Both the position numbers and the translations under genes were made by a program. Below are positions 57,708 to 64,000 of a stretch of DNA of 64,000 nt, one piece after another (positions within the stretch are counted from its first letter, which is position 1; each line of letters starts with the position of its first letter). Origin of the DNA: Pseudomonadales bacterium (GTDB lineage: Bacteria; Pseudomonadota; Gammaproteobacteria; Pseudomonadales; UBA5862); the NCBI GenBank assembly GCA_024234215.1, contig JACKOQ010000005.1:62001-126000 (forward strand). The letters are read 5' to 3'. The notes below the pieces were generated by a model, which was not told where the DNA came from, ran no database searches, and saw only the letters and a program-made list of their open reading frames with translations.

Positions 57708-59303
57708 ATGGTTGAACGCACCCTTTTGCGGCTGTTGGTGCTGGATGGCGAGGATGACTTCGCCCAACTGGCCATCAACCGCCTGCGCAAAGCGGGGCAG
57801 CCGCTGCGTGCCCAGCGCATCGAAGATGAAACCCAGCTCGAGCGCGCATTGATGCAGCCCGATGAGTGGGATCTGCTGCTGGCCCCCGAGCACTGCCCAT
57901 TCGTCGACCCCGCTGCATTGACTGGCCTGCTGGCGGGTCGACAGATCGATCTGCCAGTGCTGCTCGAGAGCGCCAGCGATGAGTCGGCCCACATCACCAC
58001 CTTGCTGCAACAGGGCATTGCCGAAGTGATTCCGGCTGGTGATGACCTTCGGCTGAACCTGCTGATGCAACGCCAGCATCAGCAACTGCTCGACCGGCGG
58101 GCCGCAAAGTCTCTGGCGCAACAGCTGCAAGTGGCCGAACGCCGTGCCGAACATCTGGCCAACCTCGCCGCCCTGCCGCTGGCCTATCTGCAGGATGGCA
58201 TGCACATGCAGGCCAACCCGATCTACAGCGCACTCTTTGGCCAGATTGACCACGAAGAGCTGCTGGCCACCCCCTTTCTCGACCTGATCGCGCCCCGGAG
58301 CGTGGAACCGTTCAAGGCCCATCTGCGCCTGCTCAACGAGGCCGACGAACAACAGGTCATCCCACCGCTGACGCTGACACTGCAAACCGTCGATGGCCGC
58401 GATTTCACCGCCCTCCTGCACTTTGCACCCACCCGTTATCAGGGCGAATCCTGCCTGCAGCTCTGGGTAGAGCCCAAAGTTGCCCCGCCACTGGCCGCAC
58501 CCGAACCACTGGAGGTCGCTGAAGAAACGGCGGCTCGATCCACTGACAGCGAGGCGATCTGCGCCACGCTGATTCGGACGCTGGAGCAGGCCATCGACGG
58601 CCATCTGCTCAGCCTGCTGTTCGAACCGATCGTCGGACTGCATGGTGCCGGCACCGAACTGTACGAATGCCACCTGACCCTGATCGATCAGCAGGGCGTC
58701 GAGCATCCCTGCAGCAGCCTGTGGAGCTGGGCCGATGCCGGCGGATTGGCACGCAAGCTGAACCACTGGCTCCTGCTCAATGCGATCAAGCGACTGGTGG
58801 AGCACCGCGACCAGGGCCATCAGGCAGCGCTCTTCGTCAACCTGCCCGCCAGCGCACTGCTCGATGAAGGGCTGACCGCCTGGCTCAGCGTTGCCCTGCG
58901 CGCAGCCGACCTGCCCGCCCACAGCCTGGTGATCCAGATCGATGAACAGGACACCGCCCACCACCTGAAAGAGAGCATCGCCTTCGCCGAACGGCTGAAG
59001 ATGCTCGGCTGCCCCCTGTCACTGCGGCAGTTTGGCCGCAGCGAAGACCCGTTCCGCGCCTTTCGCCAGATCAATCCCGACTATGTGCAGATCGCACCCG
59101 AACTGCTGCAAGACGGCGAACGGCTGCAAAAGCAGGTGCGCGAGCTGCAAAGCCAGGGCAAGCTGATCATCGTGCCTGCCGTGCGCAGCGCCACCGTGAT
59201 GCCGATGCTGTTCCAGCTCGGCATCAACTTCATCGAGGGCAGCTACCTGCGACCACCGATGAGCCGGATGGATTTCGACTTCGGGCTGGACGAAGCCGTG
59301 TGA
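57708..59303 (+). CDS. fimX: FimX-like degenerate REC-PAS-EAL protein
   Basis: A 531-residue protein. A receiver-like domain (1-125) is followed by a PAS-like domain (~150-270, LPLAYLQDGMHMQANPIYSALF) and an EAL domain (~285-520). The E-A-L signature is replaced (LYECHLTL), DDFG is LRQFG, and KID is QIAPEL, so phosphodiesterase activity is very unlikely. No GGDEF domain lies between PAS and EAL, unlike Pseudomonas FimX. A c-di-GMP-sensing role in type IV pilus assembly is inferred. Confidence 0.75.
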   Translation: MVERTLLRLLVLDGEDDFAQLAINRLRKAGQPLRAQRIEDETQLERALMQPDEWDLLLAPEHCPFVDPAALTGLLAGRQIDLPVLLESASDESAHITTLLQQGIAEVIPAGDDLRLNLLMQRQHQQLLDRRAAKSLAQQLQVAERRAEHLANLAALPLAYLQDGMHMQANPIYSALFGQIDHEELLATPFLDLIAPRSVEPFKAHLRLLNEADEQQVIPPLTLTLQTVDGRDFTALLHFAPTRYQGESCLQLWVEPKVAPPLAAPEPLEVAEETAARSTDSEAICATLIRTLEQAIDGHLLSLLFEPIVGLHGAGTELYECHLTLIDQQGVEHPCSSLWSWADAGGLARKLNHWLLLNAIKRLVEHRDQGHQAALFVNLPASALLDEGLTAWLSVALRAADLPAHSLVIQIDEQDTAHHLKESIAFAERLKMLGCPLSLRQFGRSEDPFRAFRQINPDYVQIAPELLQDGERLQKQVRELQSQGKLIIVPAVRSATVMPMLFQLGINFIEGSYLRPPMSRMDFDFGLDEAV

Positions 59304-59513
59304 CCCGGCAACCCCTTCCGACCCACGCTCTGCCCGGACCGGACGATCCATTCAAAATGTCAGACTTGACTGCGGCCTGACCATCCCCCACGCTGCGCGG
59401 CGCCCGCACCCGGGCGCGAAACGGCCCGGCAATCACCGACGATAGAGCACGATTGTTGCTTGACCTTGCTGGCGCATGCCCGCTCCTTTCAGCTTTCAGC
59501 CACTTTGCAATTC

Positions 59514-60107
59514 ATGACTCCAACCAAGCCGACACTGCGCATTCTGGTGATCGACACCTCGCCGGCCCGCTCCAGTGCCCTGCTGCAGGCGTTGGAGTCG
59601 GCCGGCTATCAGGTGGTGGCACTGCTGCACAGTCACCAGCTGCTGCGCGAGCAGATCGAACGCCATCAGCCCGATGTGATACTGATCGACATGGAGTCAC
59701 CCGACCGCGACACCCTGGAATCGCTGCATGAGGTGCATTGCAACCAGCCGCGACCGATCGTGATGTTCAGCGATGCCAATGACAGCGCGCTGATCGAAGC
59801 GGCGGTGCAGGCCGGCGTCAGCGCCTATGTGGTCGACGGCATGCAGCCGCATCGATTGCGCCCGATCATCGAAGTGGCCATCGCCCGCTTCCGCGAATTT
59901 CAGGCGCTGCGCGATGAACTGCAACAGACCCGCAACAAACTGGCCGAACGGCGCGAGATCGAAAAGGCCAAGGGCATTCTGATGAAACAGAAAGGAATGG
60001 CCGAAGAGGAGGCCTACCAGGCGCTGCGCAAACTGGCGATGGACCAGGGATTGAAGATCGGCGAGGTGGCGCGCCAGTTGATCAGCATCGCCAAACTGCT
60101 GGGTTGA
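59514..60107 (+). CDS. nasT: ANTAR-domain antiterminator NasT
   Basis: A 197-residue response-regulator-like antiterminator. The receiver domain (residues 7-120) has Asp14 and the phosphoacceptor position Asp59 (DVILIDM). A coiled linker (LRDELQQTRNKLAERREIEKA) leads to the ANTAR RNA-binding domain (KGILMKQKGMAEEEAYQALRKLAMDQGLKIGEVARQL). It binds paired hexaloop hairpins in nitrate-gene leaders; such a leader follows this gene. The ATG at 59514 begins MTPTKPTLRILVID. Confidence 0.95.
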   Translation: MTPTKPTLRILVIDTSPARSSALLQALESAGYQVVALLHSHQLLREQIERHQPDVILIDMESPDRDTLESLHEVHCNQPRPIVMFSDANDSALIEAAVQAGVSAYVVDGMQPHRLRPIIEVAIARFREFQALRDELQQTRNKLAERREIEKAKGILMKQKGMAEEEAYQALRKLAMDQGLKIGEVARQLISIAKLLG

Positions 60108-60121
60108 TGCACCAAAAGACG

Positions 60122-60136
60122 GCACCTGCACAGTGC
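60122..60136 (+). promoter_or_regulatory. NtrC-like binding dyad
   Basis: GCAC-N7-GTGC (GCAC 60122-60125, GTGC 60133-60136) matches the core spacing of NtrC sites. It lies about 105 bp before the sigma-54 -24 element, a typical enhancer distance. Confidence 0.5.
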
Positions 60137-60240
60137 ACAGCCATATTGCTGTGCGGCCACTTCGGCCGACACCCGCAAGGTCAGGAAGGCAATGCATTGA
60201 TTTACGGGCATTTCAACTGAAAACCCATCTTTTACTAAGT

Positions 60241-60256
60241 TGGCCTCCGTTTTGCT
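60241..60256 (+). promoter_or_regulatory. sigma-54 promoter of the nitrate leader/nasS operon
   Basis: TGGCCTCCGTTTTGCT has the -24 TGGC and the -12 TTGC with GG and GC exactly 12 bases apart, as RpoN requires. Transcription would start near 60267, about 20 bases before the first ANTAR hairpin. Confidence 0.7.
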
Positions 60257-60286
60257 TTTGAAATGGCAGAGTGGATGGCACTCCGA

Positions 60287-60306
60287 TTGATCCAACGCAG
60301 GATCGA
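60287..60306 (+). promoter_or_regulatory. ANTAR target hairpin P1
   Basis: A 7-bp stem (TTGATCC / GGATCGA, one G-U pair) holds the hexaloop AACGCA, with A at position 1 and G at position 4, the hallmark of ANTAR-bound RNA. Confidence 0.8.
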
Positions 60307-60321
60307 CCACAGGAGCGCCAG

Positions 60322-60339
60322 CAGGCCAACGGCGGTCTG
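60322..60339 (+). promoter_or_regulatory. ANTAR target hairpin P2
   Basis: A 6-bp stem (CAGGCC / GGTCTG, one G-U pair) holds the hexaloop AACGGC, again A1 and G4. It is 15 nt after P1, in the paired layout that ANTAR dimers recognise. Confidence 0.8.
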
Positions 60340-60358
60340 ACCCAGCTCAAGAATTGAC

Positions 60359-60405
60359 AAAGGCGTCATCAAGCAGCGTTCGGCTGTCTTGCTGGCGCCT
60401 TTTTT
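60359..60405 (+). terminator. leader terminator controlled by NasT
   Basis: Stem AGGCG (60361-60365) with CGCCT (60396-60400), an inner stem AAG...CAGC with GCTG-T-CTT, then a T run at 60400-60405. It would stop transcription before nasS unless NasT stabilises the P1/P2 hairpins. Confidence 0.8.
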
Positions 60406-60438
60406 CGTTCTGGACTTTTTATCTGGAGAGCCAACAAC

Positions 60439-61734
60439 GTGTCGACCGACCTGGAAAAACGCAGACTCAAGCTGGGATTCCTCCCACTGACCGACTGCGC
60501 GCCGCTGGTGGTCGCTCATGAGCTGGGTCTGTTCGAGGAGTTTGGCCTCGAGGTCGAGCTGGTCCGCGAGGCCTCCTGGGCCAGCCTCCGCGACAAGGTC
60601 GCCTTCGGCCTGCTCGATGGCGCGCAGATGCTGTCGAGCTTGCCGATTGCCACCACCCTCGGCCTCGGCGGCATTCAGAAGACGATGCTGACCGGCTGCT
60701 GCCTCAGCCTCAACGGCAATGCCATCACCGTCTCGAACACCCTGTTCCAGCGACTGCTGGCCGTCGATGGCTCGACGTCGCAGAGCGATGCGGTCGACCA
60801 TGGCTGGCGGTTGCGGCAGTTGATCGAGCGCGATCGGCAGGCCGGACGGCCACCGCTGCGCTTTGCCCATGTCTTTCCCACCTCCAACCACCACTACCAG
60901 CTGCGTCACTGGCTGACCGCGGCCGGCATCGATCCCGATCGCGACCTGAGCCTGCTGGTGATTCCTCCGGCGCGCATGGTCGAGCATCTGCGCGATGGCA
61001 GCATCGATGGCTGCTGCGTCGGCGAACCCTGGGGTTCACTGGCGGTCTGCGAAGGAGTGGGCCAGCTGCTGACCAGCGGCCATGCCATCTGGAACAACAG
61101 CCCGGAGAAGGTGTTTGGGGTCACCGCGCAGTGGCACCAGCAGCATCCCGCCAGCCACCATGCGCTGCTGAAGGCGCTGCTGCTGGCCTGCGACTGGCTC
61201 GACCGTCCGCGCCACCGCAACGAGGCGGCGCAGCTTCTCGCCCGCCCGGAGTACGTGGATGCCCCGGCCGAAGTGCTGGAGATGGCGTTGACCGGCAATT
61301 TCCGCACCGGACAGCAGAAGAGCGCCCTGAATTGCGGCGACTTCATCGTCTTCAGCCGCTACGCCGCCAACTTTCCCTGGCTGAGCCATGCCGAATGGCT
61401 GCTGACGCAGATGTACCGCTGGGGACAGCTCGATCAGGCACTCGATCTGCGTGAACTCGCGGGGCAAGTCTATCGACCCGATCTGTTCCGCGCCGCCGCC
61501 ACCGAATTGGGATTGCCGGTTCCGACCATCGATCGCAAGAGCGAGGGCAGCCATGCCGGCCACTGGATGCTGAGCGAAGCCTCCACACCGCTGCTGATGG
61601 GGCCAGACCAACTGATCGATGGCAGCCGCTTCGATCCTGCACAGCCGATCGCACAGCTGCTGACCCAGCCACCACCGGCACAGCTGCGGGTCGATCTGGC
61701 CGCACTGGCCGCACTCAACCACATCCCGCATTGA
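60439..61734 (+). CDS. nasS: NasS nitrate sensor (cytoplasmic NrtA-like)
   Basis: A 431-residue NrtA/CmpA-type ligand-binding protein with no signal peptide, so cytoplasmic. In other bacteria NasS holds NasT inactive until nitrate or nitrite binds. The core matches NrtA (KLGFLPLTDCAPLVVAHELGLFEEFGLEVELVREASWASLRDKV; FPTSNHHYQLRHWLTAAG; CVGEPWG). It starts at GTG 60439 with GGAG upstream. It lies behind the leader terminator, so it is itself a NasT target. Confidence 0.92.
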   Translation: MSTDLEKRRLKLGFLPLTDCAPLVVAHELGLFEEFGLEVELVREASWASLRDKVAFGLLDGAQMLSSLPIATTLGLGGIQKTMLTGCCLSLNGNAITVSNTLFQRLLAVDGSTSQSDAVDHGWRLRQLIERDRQAGRPPLRFAHVFPTSNHHYQLRHWLTAAGIDPDRDLSLLVIPPARMVEHLRDGSIDGCCVGEPWGSLAVCEGVGQLLTSGHAIWNNSPEKVFGVTAQWHQQHPASHHALLKALLLACDWLDRPRHRNEAAQLLARPEYVDAPAEVLEMALTGNFRTGQQKSALNCGDFIVFSRYAANFPWLSHAEWLLTQMYRWGQLDQALDLRELAGQVYRPDLFRAAATELGLPVPTIDRKSEGSHAGHWMLSEASTPLLMGPDQLIDGSRFDPAQPIAQLLTQPPPAQLRVDLAALAALNHIPH

Positions 61735-61778
61735 GCAGCACACATCCGTTTTCCATCACCCTGCAAGGAGATCCATTG

Positions 61779-63167
61779 ATGTCCCGATCCAATCACCTCT
61801 CATCCCGCCCACTCTGGCAGCGGATCATCACCACGGTGGCACTGAGTGCAGCCGGCCTGCTGCCGGTCACGCTGGTAAGCGCCGCCGGTCCCGCCGCCGA
61901 GAAGAGCGAGCTGAAGTTCGGCTTCATCAAGCTGACCGACATGGCACCGCTGGCGGTGGCCTATGAGAAGCGCTATTTCGAGGATGAAGGCCTCTACGTC
62001 ACCCTCGAACCCCAGGCCAACTGGAAAGTGCTGCTCGACCGGGTGATCGATGGCCAGCTCGATGGCGCCCACATGCTGGCCGGGCAGCCGCTCGGCGCCT
62101 CGGTCGGCATCGGCACCAAGGCCGAGGTGATCACCGCCTTCAGCATGGACCTCAATGGCAATGGCATCACCCTCTCCAACGAGGTGTGGCAGAAGATGAA
62201 ACCGGCGCTGCCGCTCGGCGCCGATGGCAAGCCGCTGCATCCGATCAAGGCCGACGCGCTGAAACCGGTGGTGGCCGAGTTCCGCGCCCAGGGCAAGCCG
62301 TTCAAGATGGGCATGGTGTTCCCGGTGTCGACCCACAACTACGAGCTGCGCTACTGGCTGGCCGCCGGCGGCATTCACCCGGGCTACTACAGCGCGAATG
62401 ACCCAGCGGGTCTGACCAGTGCCGAGGTGCAACTGGCGGTGACGCCGCCGCCGCAGATGCCGGTCACCCTCGAAGCCGGCACCATCAATGGCTACTGCGT
62501 CGGTGAGCCCTGGAACCAGCAGGCGGTGTTCAAGGGCATCGGCGTGCCGGTGATCACCGACTACGAGATCTGGAAGAACAACCCTGAGAAGGTCTTTGGC
62601 GTCACCAAGACCTGGGCCGAGCAGAATCCGGTCACCCACAAGAAGGTGCTGAAGGCGCTGATTCGCGCCGCCATCTGGCTCGACGAGAACAACAACGCCA
62701 ACCGCGCCGAAGCGGTGAAGATGCTGTCGCGTGCGGAATATGTCGGTGCGGATGCAGCGGTGATCGCCAACAGCATGACCGGCACCTTCGAGTATGAGAA
62801 GGGCGACAAACGTGCCGTGCCCGACTTCAACGTCTTCTTCCGGCACCAGGCGACCTACCCCTTCTACTCCGACGCGATCTGGTACCTGACCCAGATGCGC
62901 CGCTGGGGCCAGATTGCCGAGCAGAAACCGGATGAGTGGTACGCGCAGACCGCCAAACAGGTCTATCGCCCCGATCTCTATCTGGCGGCGGCCAAGGAGC
63001 TGGTCAGCGAGGGCCATGCCAAGCAGGAAGATTTCCCCTGGAGCAGCGACGGCTACCGTCCCGCCCAGAGCGACTTCATCGATGGCGTGCGCTATGACGG
63101 CAAGCAGCCCAACGCCTACCTGGAGCAGTTCAAGATCGGACTCAAGGGCGCACAGAGCGCGCAGTGA
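61779..63167 (+). CDS. nrtA: nitrate ABC transporter substrate-binding protein
   Basis: A periplasmic nitrate-binding protein of 462 residues. The signal peptide (ITTVALSAAGLLPVTLVSAAG) precedes the NrtA fold: LKFGFIKLTDMAPLAVAYEKRYFEDEGL, MDLNGNGITLSN, FPVSTHNYELRYWLAAGGIHPG, CVGEPWNQQAV. AAGGAG lies 8 bases before ATG 61779; the in-frame ATG at 61731 overlaps the nasS end. Part of the nasS-nrtAB transcript. Confidence 0.95.
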   Translation: MSRSNHLSSRPLWQRIITTVALSAAGLLPVTLVSAAGPAAEKSELKFGFIKLTDMAPLAVAYEKRYFEDEGLYVTLEPQANWKVLLDRVIDGQLDGAHMLAGQPLGASVGIGTKAEVITAFSMDLNGNGITLSNEVWQKMKPALPLGADGKPLHPIKADALKPVVAEFRAQGKPFKMGMVFPVSTHNYELRYWLAAGGIHPGYYSANDPAGLTSAEVQLAVTPPPQMPVTLEAGTINGYCVGEPWNQQAVFKGIGVPVITDYEIWKNNPEKVFGVTKTWAEQNPVTHKKVLKALIRAAIWLDENNNANRAEAVKMLSRAEYVGADAAVIANSMTGTFEYEKGDKRAVPDFNVFFRHQATYPFYSDAIWYLTQMRRWGQIAEQKPDEWYAQTAKQVYRPDLYLAAAKELVSEGHAKQEDFPWSSDGYRPAQSDFIDGVRYDGKQPNAYLEQFKIGLKGAQSAQ

Positions 63168-63282
63168 TCTGTACGGCGTCGGGGTGGCATGACCGCCACC
63201 CTGACCTCCGGAATGAATCGATCCACCCAAGCAAATCAGCCAATTTGCCCAACCCAAGTCCAAAATGGCAGGAGTTTGAACC

Positions 63283-64000
63283 ATGACGGCACGCCTCGTT
63301 AGATTCTTCGACCTCATCGGTCTGCAGTTCATGGTCCCGATGACCCGGCTGGCCGCGGGCGAAAGCCCAAGGCAGCAGGCACGTGAGCTGTGGATGATGG
63401 TGGGTGTGCCGCTGGTGGCGCTCGGCATCTTCCTGCTGCTGTGGCACCTCGGCGCCGCGCGGATTCAGACCAGCCTCGGCACCATTCCCGGACCACTGCA
63501 GGTGTGGACGGAGTTCACCGGGCTGCTCGACGAGCACCGCGCCGAGCGCCTGCGTGAAACCGAATTCAAGCAGCGCCAGATCGAGCGCAACAAGGCACTG
63601 CTGGCCGAAAACCCGCAGGCCAAACCCGCCCCGCTGCGTGCCTACACCGGCAAGGCGACCTACCTCGACCAGATCGCGACCAGCCTGATGACGGTGTTCG
63701 CCGGTTTTCTGCTCGCCACCCTGCTGGCGGTGCCGATCGGCATCCTCTGCGGTCTCAGCCGGGTGATCAACTCGGCACTCAACCTGCTGATCCAGATTTT
63801 CAAACCGGTCTCGCCACTGGCCTGGCTGCCGATCGTCACCATCGTGGTCAGCGCGCTCTATACCAACACCTCGGGCGGCTGGATGTCGAAGTCCTTCATC
63901 GTCTCCTCGATCACCGTCACCCTCTGCTCGCTCTGGCCAACCCTGATCAACACCGCGATGGGGGTGGCCTCGATCGACAAGGATCTGATGAACGTCGGCC
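63283..64000 (+). CDS. nrtB: nitrate ABC transporter permease, partial (cut by window end)
   Basis: The first 239 residues of a NrtB-type permease. A first membrane helix (MMVGVPLVALGIFLLLWHLGA) and a long soluble insert rich in Glu/Lys/Gln (RAERLRETEFKQRQIERNKAL) precede the binding-protein-dependent transport domain (LDQIATSLMTVFAGFLLATLLAVPIGILCGLS; FKPVSPLAWLPIVTIVV). AGGAG lies 8 bases before ATG 63283. The ATPase gene is expected beyond the window. Confidence 0.93.
   Translation, partial: MTARLVRFFDLIGLQFMVPMTRLAAGESPRQQARELWMMVGVPLVALGIFLLLWHLGAARIQTSLGTIPGPLQVWTEFTGLLDEHRAERLRETEFKQRQIERNKALLAENPQAKPAPLRAYTGKATYLDQIATSLMTVFAGFLLATLLAVPIGILCGLSRVINSALNLLIQIFKPVSPLAWLPIVTIVVSALYTNTSGGWMSKSFIVSSITVTLCSLWPTLINTAMGVASIDKDLMNVG

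Noticed and set aside
60128..60160. Hairpin GCACAGC / GCTGTGC after nasT as a third ANTAR hairpin
   Set aside because: Its loop CATATT begins with C and has A, not G, at position 4; it also lies upstream of the sigma-54 promoter.
61800..63428. 542-codon minus-strand ORF
   Set aside because: Antisense to nrtA, which has signal peptide, ribosome site and family motifs; the ORF has no recognisable domain.

Overview
This window looks like chromosomal DNA of a free-living, GC-rich gammaproteobacterium, probably close to the Pseudomonadales. The signs are soluble transhydrogenase SthA, the FeoABC iron system, the EF-P/EpmA/EpmB set, FimL- and FimX-like type IV pilus regulators, RecX-AlaS, and the order psd - epmA/efp/epmB - PilZ-like gene - fimX. 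I recall a psd/PilZ-like/fimX neighbourhood of this kind in Pseudomonas but could not check it. Coding density is high, and most long antisense ORFs are GC-bias shadows.

Layout. 1-7.7 kb: glycogen phosphorylase (partial), a DUF2064 transferase, an NfeD/stomatin pair, a beta-CASP metallo-hydrolase, DapE, an SDR and FolD. 7.8-18.3 kb: FimL-like protein, TerD-family protein, a polysaccharide ligase/polymerase-like membrane protein with a periplasmic beta domain, GST, CysI with its DUF934 partner, acyl-CoA dehydrogenase and transaldolase. 18.3-20.2 kb: a scar with a large decayed gene broken by two in-frame TAG codons, a REP/RAYT-like motif and an IS3-type transposase tail. 20.2-31 kb: archease, CBS protein and RtcB (RNA repair), a Ca-type P-ATPase, a Kef-type antiporter, and a Baeyer-Villiger monooxygenase with an SDR. 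31-42 kb: SthA, then iron acquisition: PepSY protein, small membrane partner and a TonB receptor with a Fur box and a tetranucleotide repeat in its leader; then an IS630 copy, an SGNH esterase, and FeoABC with its own Fur box. 42-49.2 kb: DinB, an unknown anchored envelope protein, a translationally coupled LemA-TPM-TPM-RecX run, and AlaS.

49.2-51 kb is a second scar of lower coding quality. It holds gene fragments, one attC-like imperfect palindrome and a second copy of the 20-nt REP-like motif. 51-59.3 kb: HAD phosphatase, phosphatidylserine decarboxylase, the EF-P beta-lysylation module, a PilZ-like protein and a FimX-like degenerate REC-PAS-EAL protein. 59.5-64 kb: nitrate assimilation: NasT (ANTAR antiterminator), an elaborate leader, NasS, NrtA and NrtB (cut by the window end).

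The most informative non-coding stretch is 60,108-60,438. It carries an NtrC-like dyad, a sigma-54 promoter, two hairpins whose hexaloops have A at position 1 and G at position 4 (the ANTAR target signature), and an intrinsic terminator just before nasS. This predicts double control of nitrate uptake: nitrogen limitation through NtrC/RpoN, and nitrate through NasS/NasT antitermination. No tRNA, rRNA or CRISPR array was seen.
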